Below are positions 8,050 to 14,672 of a stretch of 25,258 nucleotides of DNA, piece by piece (position 1 is the stretch's first letter; each line of letters opens with the position of its first letter). A program made the translations under genes and the position numbers. Under the pieces are notes generated by a model. The model saw nothing but the letters and a program-made list of their open reading frames with translations. It was not told the origin of the DNA and made no database searches. This stretch comes from JAFDZV01 sp048594725 (GTDB lineage Bacteria > Bacteroidota > Ignavibacteria > OLB7), in contig JBMDXA010000073.1 in NCBI GenBank assembly GCA_048594725.1, positions 1 to 25,258 on the forward strand. Reading direction: 5' to 3'.

Positions 8050-8346
8050 ATGGCGGTTTACAACATCACCTACGATCTCAATAATGAAATCAGCCGCAGA
8101 GATCACACCGGCATACGCAAGGCTATCCAGGGCTTTCCCTCCTGGAGAAAACTCTGCGACTCATCCTATCTGGTCGATACCGATATGAGCGCCGAGGAAG
8201 TATTTGCCATCCTCTCCCCGTATGTCGATCACGACGATAACGTGATGGTCCTGCCGATCTACAGGCCCTATGCCGGCCGCAACCACTCCGAGGTTCTGCA
8301 ATGGATGGAGGAGCGGGTGACGGCACGATTGATGGAACGGGTATAG
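8050..8346 (+). CDS. Solitary Cas2-fold / SinR-family-like small protein
   Basis: The protein has 98 residues. It begins MAVYNITYDLNNE, the beta-strand-plus-Asp start of the Cas2/VapD ferredoxin fold (Asp at residue 9). It continues with HTGIRKAIQGFPSWRKLCDSSYLVDTDMSAEEVFAILSPYVDHDDNVMVLPI. The order 'short helix, W..L.S.YLV.T..SA..I...L....D.DD...V..I' is that of the non-CRISPR Cas2-like proteins often annotated as SinR family. Cas2 itself is an RNase/DNase or adaptor; activity of this branch is unknown to me. An AGGAG sequence precedes the ATG by about 12 bases. There is no cas1, other cas gene or repeat array in the window, so a CRISPR role is unlikely. A strong hairpin terminator follows. 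The fold assignment is likely, the function unknown. Confidence 0.7.
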   Translation: MAVYNITYDLNNEISRRDHTGIRKAIQGFPSWRKLCDSSYLVDTDMSAEEVFAILSPYVDHDDNVMVLPIYRPYAGRNHSEVLQWMEERVTARLMERV

Positions 8347-8374
8347 TTATCCGGACACGATTGCTTTGAGATCC

Positions 8375-8403
8375 GATATCGCGGAGTTCTCCTCCGCGAT
8401 ATC
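8375..8403 (+). terminator. Terminator-like hairpin after the Cas2-like gene
   Basis: GATATCGCGGAG (8375-8386) and CTCCGCGATATC (8392-8403) form a perfect 12-bp stem with a 5-base loop, 28 bases after the stop; CTTTACC follows. The core GCGGAG/CTCCGC resembles the REP-like hairpins at 3538 and 11400, so it may double as a member of that family. Confidence 0.6.
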
Positions 8404-8632
8404 CTTTACCTCATTCCTTTTAGCTCATGGAAATAATGGGCGATATTCATCTAAATACTGGGAGAATCTATGGGAAAAGTTGCAGCGTTTCATTCGACGA
8501 CACCGGAAATTCCGGAAGTCTATCATGATAATGACGAGTGCCCCGCCGGAAAGAGAATAAAATCTGAAAATAGAGCATCGGGGAGAGGTGGCCGCAAGAA
8601 ATGCCACGTCTGCGAGGGCCTGTAAAATGAAA

Positions 8633-8665
8633 TTCCGGCGGGGGATCACTCCATCCCCGCCGGAA
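8633..8665 (-). terminator. Terminator of the heparinase-family gene
   Basis: TTCCGGCGGGG (8633-8643) and CCCCGCCGGAA (8655-8665) form a perfect 11-bp stem with an 11-base loop, about 30 bases after the stop of the minus-strand gene. On that strand TTTCATTTTA follows, giving the T-rich tail expected for intrinsic termination. The 8404-8632 stretch between the two terminators shows no gene. Confidence 0.75.
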
Positions 8666-8695
8666 CATATTTATTGAGGCCTATGACGATGCGAT

Positions 8696-10717
8696 TTATT
8701 CCGGAATATCCACCCGCCGGATCGTATAGGTGATATCCATCGTCCCGTCTATCGTTGCTTCAAGCTCGATCCAGGTTCCCGGCGATGCCACGCCGTAGCT
8801 GGGCGAGTACCATCCCTCGCGGATCGCAAGGGGAAGCGATGATGCAAGGGTGATCTTCTCTATTCCCTCCCGGATGATCTCGGCGGTATGCTCGTCGAGC
8901 CTTCGCACGAGCAGTCCCTCCGGCACCGTGAACCGCACCGATGCCGTATGATTCCCGCTTCCCTCCAGGCTGTCGTGCAGCGCCAGCGTATCGCCCGCCA
9001 GTTCCCACCGCCGCCGCACCGTCATGGCTCCGGCCGCTAGCGCGCGATAGGCGCTGTGACGGGCTTCAAGAATGCTGGGCATGGCCGGATCGGCGCCGGG
9101 CTCCCAGCGGAGGATCTTCACATCGGTCAGATCCCGTTTGATCCGCCACAGGCCATCGAATTCGGCTATCTCCGTGCCATCCAGCGCCGGGGTGTTGTGC
9201 GCCCCGGTGGAGCGGAGCCGGTCGCGCACGGCGGGATCGCGCGTATAACAGTAGGTGCCCGGATCGATGATGATAGCCCCGGCCGGCCCGCTCAGGGTGA
9301 ACGAGAGCGTATCGTTGTTGCCGTGCAGCCCTATCTCTCCCACATCGGCGAGCAGGTGCAGCGTATGGGTGCGCAGGATGGCGAAACCTCCGTCGCGATA
9401 GAGCTGCGAGAGCGGGGGCGCGGCGGGCGCCAGATCCCTGATCCCTTCAAACCCCTCGCTCCCGAGGGCCAGCAGCGCGGCCTGGCTGTAGCCGCCGGAG
9501 GCCGCCAGGAAATCGGGACGCCGGAAGAGCGCAGCGGCCATCGCCATCGTATCGCGGTGATCGTACAGTTCCTGATCGGCGCGAACTCTCATGATGACGC
9601 CGTCGTCGGAATCGCCGAGCTGCGGCACCGTTCCGGCCGGCGGGATGTAATCGCGGGCGAACTCCGCCATCCGCTCGATAGCCGCGCGCGATTCCTCCGG
9701 GAAGGGAACTCCGGCGCGCTCCAGCAGGGGCATCGCTATCAGATACATCTCCAGCACCAGCCGGTGGTAGCCTATCGAACGCTCGTAATGCACGCCGTCC
9801 GGGAGCACCTGATGGCCGATCTCCTCTATCATCCTGCGGCGCCCGTCGGCCAGCCAGCGGTCCCCCTCGGCGCTTCCGGCGAAGAGCGTTCCGAGCGCCA
9901 CCAGGCCGAAGCAGTTGGAGAGATAATGGTTGGTAAGGTTGCTGAAATACTCCAGGTTCCTCTCCAGGTGTGCGGCATGCCCCCACGCCAGGCGGAGATA
10001 GTCGATCCACCACTCATCCGGTATGTTCGGCGCGCCCTGGAACAGGGCATAGCCCATGGCAAGCCAGTAGCCCCTGATGGCGATCTCCATCGGCATCGAC
10101 CAGTTCACGCCGGTATTGGCCGGGTTGGCCCGGCTCCAGCTGTCGATAAGCCGGGTGAAGTCGGCGGCCCACGCGCGATTGCCGGAGACCCAGTAGGCCT
10201 TGCCCAGCCAGGCGATCCAGTACATCCGGCTCAATTCCCAGACATATTTCACATCGGCGCCATCGTTCTGCATGAACTGCACGGCGTTGTAGGGAACCCG
10301 GGGCCAGCGCTTGCCGGAGGAATAATCGCGGTGCCAGTCGAAATCCCCATCCGGTTCGGCTATGCAGATCCCGAGCGCCGGGAATTTCCCTTCGCTCGGA
10401 AGCTCGGCATCGGAGAGGATCTCATCGTACGGCTGAAAGGAGAGGAGGAGGTTCGTGAAAAATTCCTTCCGGTTGGCAAGGGTAAGCGGCAGGCGAAGCG
10501 AGGCGGAGCGATGGAAATCGGCGAGAAAATTCTCCTTTCCCGCGAACCACCGGAACGAGCGCATCAGCGCGTCGCGCTCCGGCAGGGGAAGGGGCGCGCG
10601 CGCATATGCCCGCCGCTGCCGTTCCTGGCGGAAGACCTCGGCCACATGCCGGAGACCGTGACGCTGGTAGGATGCGATCAGAAATTTGAGTCGTCGCGCC
10701 AGCTTCTGATAAGCCAT
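8696..10717 (-). CDS. Heparinase II/III family protein (polysaccharide lyase-like)
   Basis: The protein has 673 residues and two parts. An alpha-helical toroid, about residues 60-400, carries the family blocks WSMPMEIAIRGYW (206-218), NHYLSNCFGLVALG (263-276), DGVHYERSIGYHRLVLEMY (307-325) and LGDSDDG (367-373). A beta-sandwich C-terminal part, about 415-670, carries DVGEIGLHGNNDTLSFTLSG and the STGAHNTPALDG block. These match the heparinase II/III N and C domains (PF16889, PF07940), which cleave uronic-acid-containing polysaccharides by beta-elimination. Relatives are common in bacterial exopolysaccharide loci, where they may edit the polymer. No signal peptide is visible, which is unusual for a secreted lyase. 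The start overlaps the upstream lipoprotein gene by 40 bases, suggesting co-transcription. Substrate cannot be told. Confidence 0.88.
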   Translation of the reverse strand: MAYQKLARRLKFLIASYQRHGLRHVAEVFRQERQRRAYARAPLPLPERDALMRSFRWFAGKENFLADFHRSASLRLPLTLANRKEFFTNLLLSFQPYDEILSDAELPSEGKFPALGICIAEPDGDFDWHRDYSSGKRWPRVPYNAVQFMQNDGADVKYVWELSRMYWIAWLGKAYWVSGNRAWAADFTRLIDSWSRANPANTGVNWSMPMEIAIRGYWLAMGYALFQGAPNIPDEWWIDYLRLAWGHAAHLERNLEYFSNLTNHYLSNCFGLVALGTLFAGSAEGDRWLADGRRRMIEEIGHQVLPDGVHYERSIGYHRLVLEMYLIAMPLLERAGVPFPEESRAAIERMAEFARDYIPPAGTVPQLGDSDDGVIMRVRADQELYDHRDTMAMAAALFRRPDFLAASGGYSQAALLALGSEGFEGIRDLAPAAPPLSQLYRDGGFAILRTHTLHLLADVGEIGLHGNNDTLSFTLSGPAGAIIIDPGTYCYTRDPAVRDRLRSTGAHNTPALDGTEIAEFDGLWRIKRDLTDVKILRWEPGADPAMPSILEARHSAYRALAAGAMTVRRRWELAGDTLALHDSLEGSGNHTASVRFTVPEGLLVRRLDEHTAEIIREGIEKITLASSLPLAIREGWYSPSYGVASPGTWIELEATIDGTMDITYTIRRVDIPE

Positions 10718-11310
10718 ACGTCGTCGGGAGAATTACGGATGAGACGGAGGGTGGCGCGGCCATCGATGCGGATCACATCGCTTGCCTTGATGCCGAACTT
10801 CATGGTGTAGCTGCGGGTGATATCCACCAGCAGCGAATCCCCCTCCTGCGAAAGAATATCGTTCCACTGGAGGTCGATCAGATCGGCGCCCTTGAAGATG
10901 TTGTAGGTCGTGCGGATCTCCTCGTCGCGGTTGAAGGTCACATCGGTGGCCCGTTCGACGTTATAGTAGCGGAACTGAAAATCCGGATGCAGGAGATTGC
11001 CGTAGATCAGCGTATCGCGATAGGTGTAGGCGTACTGGATATTCTGGAAGACCCCCGCGATCGTGCGCTGGTCGCCCAGCGTGGTAAGGCTGGGGCGCAA
11101 CTGCGGCTCCAGCTTCGGCGCGAACGGATTGGTGCAGCCGGCCGTATGAGCCGCCAGAAGCGACGCCACCAGAAGCGATATGGATGTGCGATTGACGATT
11201 GCGGAATTTACGATTTTGGATTTTCGATTGGGGAGAACAAGGCCAGGGGTTCGTCCCCGTTGTAGCGGAACCGGATGATAGATCCGCAGTTCCATGTGCA
11301 ACGGCCACAT
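10678..11310 (-). CDS. Lipoprotein with NTF2-like C-terminus; start codon uncertain
   Basis: The frame is open for 210 codons from an ATG at 11310. Residues about 1-42 translate intergenic repeat sequence (PNRKSKIVNSAIVN is the AAAATCN heptamer tract). The biological protein seems to begin around residue 43, with RTSISLLVASLLAAHTAGC, a lipoprotein signal ending in a lipobox-like TAGC and followed by TNPF. No ATG, GTG or TTG stands in frame at a suitable place just before it, so the true start was probably lost to the repeat, or a rare ATC/ATA codon is used. The mature part (about 150 residues) has YRDTLIYGNLLHPDF, DILSQEGDSLLVDITRSYTMKF and a final DDVWLIRSWRDD, a pattern like NTF2/SnoaL folds. 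It resembles the neighbour at 11488. It overlaps the heparinase gene by 40 bases. Confidence 0.6.
   Translation of the reverse strand: MWPLHMELRIYHPVPLQRGRTPGLVLPNRKSKIVNSAIVNRTSISLLVASLLAAHTAGCTNPFAPKLEPQLRPSLTTLGDQRTIAGVFQNIQYAYTYRDTLIYGNLLHPDFQFRYYNVERATDVTFNRDEEIRTTYNIFKGADLIDLQWNDILSQEGDSLLVDITRSYTMKFGIKASDVIRIDGRATLRLIRNSPDDVWLIRSWRDDSNF
11205..11236. repeat. AAAATCN heptamer tract within the 5' part of a lipoprotein frame
   Basis: On the plus strand ACGATTTTGGATTTTCGATT, flanked by degenerate copies (GATTGCGGAATTT), matches the tract next to recA at 3633-3660 in inverted orientation. It sits exactly where a start codon and ribosome-binding site are expected for the minus-strand lipoprotein. 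Confidence 0.75.
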
Positions 11311-11358
11311 TCACTACTAAGTACCTACGGATACATTTTCTGAGATCCCCGGTACTGT

Positions 11359-11422
11359 TCGCACGGAGTTTGACTCCGTGCGACGTAATAGCAGCAGGGG
11401 TCGCGGAGTCAAACTCCGCGAC
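11359..11422. repeat. Pair of REP-like hairpins in opposite orientation
   Basis: First hairpin: TCGCACGGAGT (11359-11369), loop TTG, ACTCCGTGCGA (11373-11383). Second: GTCGCGGAGT (11400-11409), loop CAA, ACTCCGCGAC (11413-11422), the reverse-oriented form. Both stems are perfect. They share the GGAGT-TTG-ACTCC core with the element at 3538-3554. Confidence 0.85.
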
Positions 11423-11487
11423 AACACCAAAGAAGAATGTCAGATAACTTTTGCCGGAGTACTTAACTATGATCTACCAACTCCCCC

Positions 11488-12081
11488 TCACTTATCCACA
11501 AAGCGTGCCTTGATGAGCGACCAGCTCGGCTTGTTATCCTTGACGATATCCTGCCAGGAGGTGATATACCATTCGTTCTGGCGGGAGAGCCGGAGTGTGA
11601 AATGGAGTAGCCCCTCGGCCTCGCGCTCGGCGCCGACGCGGGTGTGGGGGAAGCTCACCTTGTAGCTTGCGCTGAACTGCACCGAGTCGCCGATAGGCAC
11701 TGCTGTGATCTCCGACGGCATGAACGAGACCGTGCAGACGCCCCCCTGTTGCAGCTCCGAGAAGATATTGCGGATATATTCCTCTTCCTGAACGATCCCC
11801 CACTGGTTGAACTTCGTGGGGGCGGCGGCGATTCCCTGCGTGGAGGGGATGAAGACGAACGGCGGCAGCCCCTTGGAGGTATCGCTGAAGCATTTCCGGT
11901 AATCGTTGGCATTGGTGGCCGCAAGCGCCGACTCCATATTCCGGAGCACCACCGTGGGAGTGGTCGGGGGCTCGAACGAGGAACCCGCATTTATCGGATT
12001 CTCCGGCTCCCGCGTCTGGAACAGCCCGCACCCCGCCATCAGCACCGCAGGCAGAAGAATATGCAGAGGAAGGAGTTTCAT
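11488..12081 (-). CDS. Lipoprotein with NTF2-like features, paralogue of its downstream neighbour
   Basis: The protein has 197 residues. MKLLPLHILLPAVLMAGC is a lipoprotein signal with lipobox LMAGC and the lipidated Cys at 18. The mature part includes PTTPTVVLRNMESALAATNANDYRKCFSD (a helical start typical of NTF2-like proteins), a strand series VQFSASYKVSFPHTR and LLHFTLRLSRQNEWYITSWQDIVKD at the end. The closing 'W-I-x-x-W-x-D' pattern matches the WLIRSWRDD end of the 10678 protein, and both have the 'GDSxxxxxxY' strand before it, so the two are probably diverged tandem copies. They may form a small outer-membrane or periplasmic unit with the heparinase-family protein. No good ribosome-binding site is seen at the ATG. 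Function unknown. Confidence 0.75.
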   Translation of the reverse strand: MKLLPLHILLPAVLMAGCGLFQTREPENPINAGSSFEPPTTPTVVLRNMESALAATNANDYRKCFSDTSKGLPPFVFIPSTQGIAAAPTKFNQWGIVQEEEYIRNIFSELQQGGVCTVSFMPSEITAVPIGDSVQFSASYKVSFPHTRVGAEREAEGLLHFTLRLSRQNEWYITSWQDIVKDNKPSWSLIKARFVDK

Positions 12082-12103
12082 GAGAGAATGCTGGAGCTTG
12101 GGT

Positions 12104-12150
12104 TTTAGTGCTTAGTTCTTAGTTCTTAGTTCTTGGTTTTTAGTTCTTAG
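12104..12150. repeat. CTTAGTT heptamer tandem repeat
   Basis: Six full and one partial 7-base units run without gap from 12104: TTTAGTG, then CTTAGTT three times, CTTGGTT, TTTAGTT and CTTAG. It begins 22 bases before the start of the lipoprotein gene at 12081 (minus strand). The 7-base period is shared with the AAAATCN tracts. Confidence 0.9.
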
Positions 12151-12157
12151 AGTCGGG

Positions 12158-12302
12158 AAGGACAGTGGGCTGCCGGAGTCCGGTTCGGATATCTTCCAAT
12201 CAATCGAAAATCTAAAATCCAAAAAGGACAGCGGGGCGCTGGAGTCCGGTGCGGATATCTTCCAATCAATCGAAAATCTAAAATCCAAAATCGAAAATCG
12301 CC
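12158..12302. repeat. 66-bp tandem repeat ending in AAAATCN heptamers
   Basis: Two copies, starting near 12158 and 12224, share AAGGACAG, GGAGTCCGG, CGGATATCTTCCAATCAATC and GAAAATCTAAAATCCAAAA with only a few differences. The second copy runs on with two more heptamers (AAAATCG twice) and stops at 12302, directly at the stop codon of the methyltransferase gene on the minus strand. Confidence 0.9.
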
Positions 12303-13097
12303 TCACTTCGCTCTGCTTATCACCATCATTCTGTCGGATGCATCGCGGTCGAAGAGTTTGCCGCTGTAATCGCCGAACCAGCCAAGCGGCTCGAATCCGG
12401 CTTCGCGGAGCATGGAGTCGATGGTCTCCGGCGAATACAGCCGTACCGATTCCACGAACGTGCGTTCCCCGCTGCCGTGGGGTATCGTGATCGTCTTCTC
12501 CACGCGGCCATCGGCGATGGTGCGCTGTTCGCGGACGGTCATATCTCCCAGCGTGCGGGTGTTTTCGGCTACCAGGGTTTCGCGCAGCCGCTTCTCGTTG
12601 ATGAGATCGAGCGCATAATAGCCGCGATTGCGTATCGCCGCGCGGACCCGTTGCAGCACCAGCGCATCCTCCGAGCGGCTCTCGAAATATCCGAAGCTGG
12701 TGAACAGCTGCAGGACCAGATCGAACTCACCGCTGAAATCGATCTCCCGCATATCGGAGCGGACAAACCGTATATCAACCTCCGCATTGCGCGCGCCCCG
12801 CTCGGCCACCGAAAGAAGGGTGGGGGAGAGATCCACCGCCGTGACGTTGAAGCCGCGCCCGGCCAGCTCGATGGCATGACGTCCCGGCCCGGCTGCCAGA
12901 TCCAGCGCGCTCCGCGGGCTCTGCGGCGTGGAGCTCAGGCCGGTGGAGCGCAGGATCAGGTCGATACAATCCTCCGCCTCCTGCTGATCGCGATGGCTGT
13001 AGAGCTGCATGTAGAAGTCGCTCCGGAACCATTCCTCGAACCAATCGGATTCGCCTGCTGTGCCGGCCTGCTGCGGGGTTGCGTTATCGTGAGTCAT
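12303..13097 (-). CDS. Class I SAM-dependent methyltransferase
   Basis: The protein has 264 residues from the ATG at 13095-13097 (MTHDNATPQQ); the frame is open further but that part translates repeat-like sequence. The Rossmann methyltransferase landmarks are clear: motif I ALDLAAGPGRHAIELAGRG (about 65-83), the acidic end of strand 2 VTAVDLSPTLL, FVRSDMREIDFSGEFDLVLQLFTSFGYF as motifs II-III, and a C-terminal half with SVRLYSPETIDSMLREAGFE. This is the Methyltransf_25/11 type. It is related to the protein at 21997, which shares the GRHAxELAxRGFxVT and the T/GSFGYF-type blocks. Substrate unknown. The ribosome-binding site is weak. The stop codon abuts a heptamer repeat. Confidence 0.88.
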   Translation of the reverse strand: MTHDNATPQQAGTAGESDWFEEWFRSDFYMQLYSHRDQQEAEDCIDLILRSTGLSSTPQSPRSALDLAAGPGRHAIELAGRGFNVTAVDLSPTLLSVAERGARNAEVDIRFVRSDMREIDFSGEFDLVLQLFTSFGYFESRSEDALVLQRVRAAIRNRGYYALDLINEKRLRETLVAENTRTLGDMTVREQRTIADGRVEKTITIPHGSGERTFVESVRLYSPETIDSMLREAGFEPLGWFGDYSGKLFDRDASDRMMVISRAK

Positions 13098-13253
13098 TGT
13101 GATCGGGATACCTGCGATAAAAAAAGGGTCCAGGGGGCTGGGAGTCCGGAAGCCGGGAAGAGAGGAGAAGAGGGAAGGAGCCACTGTGATCGCGCTGCTC
13201 CTTCATCTCATCGTCCCTTCCCCTGCCGGGAACGACGCACTACGCTGGAAAGA

Positions 13254-13850
13254 CTATACCGCCACGCGTCCTTCTAGCGCGCGCGATATCGTGGCTTCGT
13301 CGATGAACTGGAGTTCGCTGCCGAGCGGGATGCCGCGGGCGATACGGGTGACCTTGATGCCGAACGGCTTCAGCATCTTTGCCAGATAGAGCGTGGTCAT
13401 CTCCCCCTCCACATTCGGGTTGAGCGCCAGGATCACCTCCTGCACCCCCTCGTGCACCCGCTGCAACAGCTCGCGCACCTTCAATTCCTCCGGGCCGATC
13501 CCCTCCAGCGGGTTGATGACCCCGCCGAGCACATGGTAGAGGCCGTGGTAATCGTTGGTCTTCTCCACCGCAAGCACATCGCTCGGTTCCTCCACCACGC
13601 AGACCACGCTCCGTTCCCGCTTGGGGGATTCGCAGATGGGGCAGGGATCTTTTTCGGTGATATTCTGGCAGATCGAGCAGTAGAGCGTTTTGTCCTTCAT
13701 GCTCATCAGCGCGTTGGCGAGTGCGGCCACTTCTTCGCGCGGCTGCTTCAGGAGGAACAATGCCACCCGCTGCGCCGTCTTGCGGCCGATGGTCGGGAGG
13801 CGGCTCAGGTGTTCGATCACCGATTCGAGCGATTCGGATGTATACAGCAT
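13254..13850 (-). CDS. recR: Recombination protein RecR
   Basis: The protein has 198 residues, the standard RecR size, when started at the ATG at 13848-13850 (MLYTSESLESVIEHL), with AAGG 9-12 bases upstream; an upstream in-frame start would add 17 atypical residues. It loads RecA on gapped DNA together with RecF/RecO. Seen: helix-hairpin-helix LPTIGRKTAQR (18-28), zinc-binding Cys 58, 61, 70 and 73, a TOPRIM domain (about 80-175) with VVEEPSDVLAVE and ALNPNVEGEMTTLYLA, and the C-terminal TRIARGIPLGSELQFIDEATISRAL block. A TATTTTG box about 30 bases upstream may be the -7 element. recR often follows dnaX and ybaB; here it stands alone. Confidence 0.97.
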   Translation of the reverse strand: MLYTSESLESVIEHLSRLPTIGRKTAQRVALFLLKQPREEVAALANALMSMKDKTLYCSICQNITEKDPCPICESPKRERSVVCVVEEPSDVLAVEKTNDYHGLYHVLGGVINPLEGIGPEELKVRELLQRVHEGVQEVILALNPNVEGEMTTLYLAKMLKPFGIKVTRIARGIPLGSELQFIDEATISRALEGRVAV

Positions 13851-14160
13851 AGATGGAAACCTTCGTGTACGAGAGCTGCAAAATACAGAGCGCGAGCTCA
13901 TCCCGCGCGCCGCGATACATCTCGCGATAATATGATGAATGATGCGCCGGCCGCCAGGGCTGGTCTCCGGTTCCCGGAAGGGGTGGCCTCCCGGTTCAGC
14001 CCCGCTTCGCCAAGCTCTCTAATGACGATCCGGAAGCCCCAAACGTGGAGAAAATAAGGGAAAAAGAAGTCAGGATCGGCCAAAAAACGAGGGGGCGAGG
14101 AGTCCGGAAGCGGGGGGGAGTAGCCGGATGCATCCCTCCATCTCTTGCTGGTAGCTAACG
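13851..14160. other. Non-coding stretch upstream of recR
   Basis: No gene seen. It contains a GGAGTCCGGA motif at about 14098-14108 and purine-rich sequence (GGGGGGGAG). The rest up to 14672 is mainly the palindromic element described separately. Confidence 0.5.
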
Positions 14161-14534
14161 CACGTTGCGAGGTACGGGAGGGGGATATACGTAGAGTGGT
14201 GCGTCGTCATCCCTGGAGAATGGGCGGCTCCTCCGGAGCTTCCGGGAGAAGGAAACGAGGTTGCTACAGACGGCCAACACCTATAGGGGCTGGCTCTGGG
14301 GGCCAGTATAGCCGGACCGGCAACAGCAGAATCGAAGTGCGTATGAGTGTAGCCGAAGCCGGGCAGCCCGCATGAGCGAAGCACTGCTTCAAGCCCTTCC
14401 GTGATCGGCCCTTCCGGCTTCGATAGGCCCCCGTAGGGGGCACCTATAGGTGTTGCCTGTCCGTAGCATGGAGCCTTCTATCCTCTATCTTCGGAAGCTC
14501 CGGAGGAGCGGCCTCTGCCGTACCTCGCAACGTG
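14161..14534. repeat. 374-bp head-to-head palindromic element (MITE-like)
   Basis: The ends are a perfect 17-bp inverted repeat: CACGTTGCGAGGTACGG (14161-14177) and its complement (14518-14534). Inside, two further paired blocks match in order: GCTCCTCCGGAGCTTCCG at about 14227-14244 against 14492-14509, and TGCTAC-GAC-GGC-AACACCTATAGG at about 14262-14287 against 14440-14465. The centre diverges. The same block order (CGCACGTTGC, GCTCC..GGAGC, CTACAGACGG, GCCCCC..GGGGGC) appears once at 18974-19080, so this copy looks like two units joined head to head. No transposase frame and no obvious target duplication. Confidence 0.8.
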
Positions 14535-14672
14535 AATTATCTACTAACCCCTCTCTCCATCCCTTCTTCGTATTCTTGTACCCATTGTTATGAAGCAGGC
14601 TCATTCGGAATATCGCGGCGGCCTCGGCCGTTCATTAACCCCCCTTCTTTCCGCCTTCAGGGAGGGGAAGGG

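Noticed and set aside
9056..10810. Long plus-strand open frame (584 codons)
   Set aside because: Antisense to the heparinase-family gene; Arg/Gly/Pro/His-rich translation.
12112..12306. 64-residue minus-strand frame with repeated FRFSIDWK
   Set aside because: It is only the translation of the 66-bp tandem repeat and heptamers.
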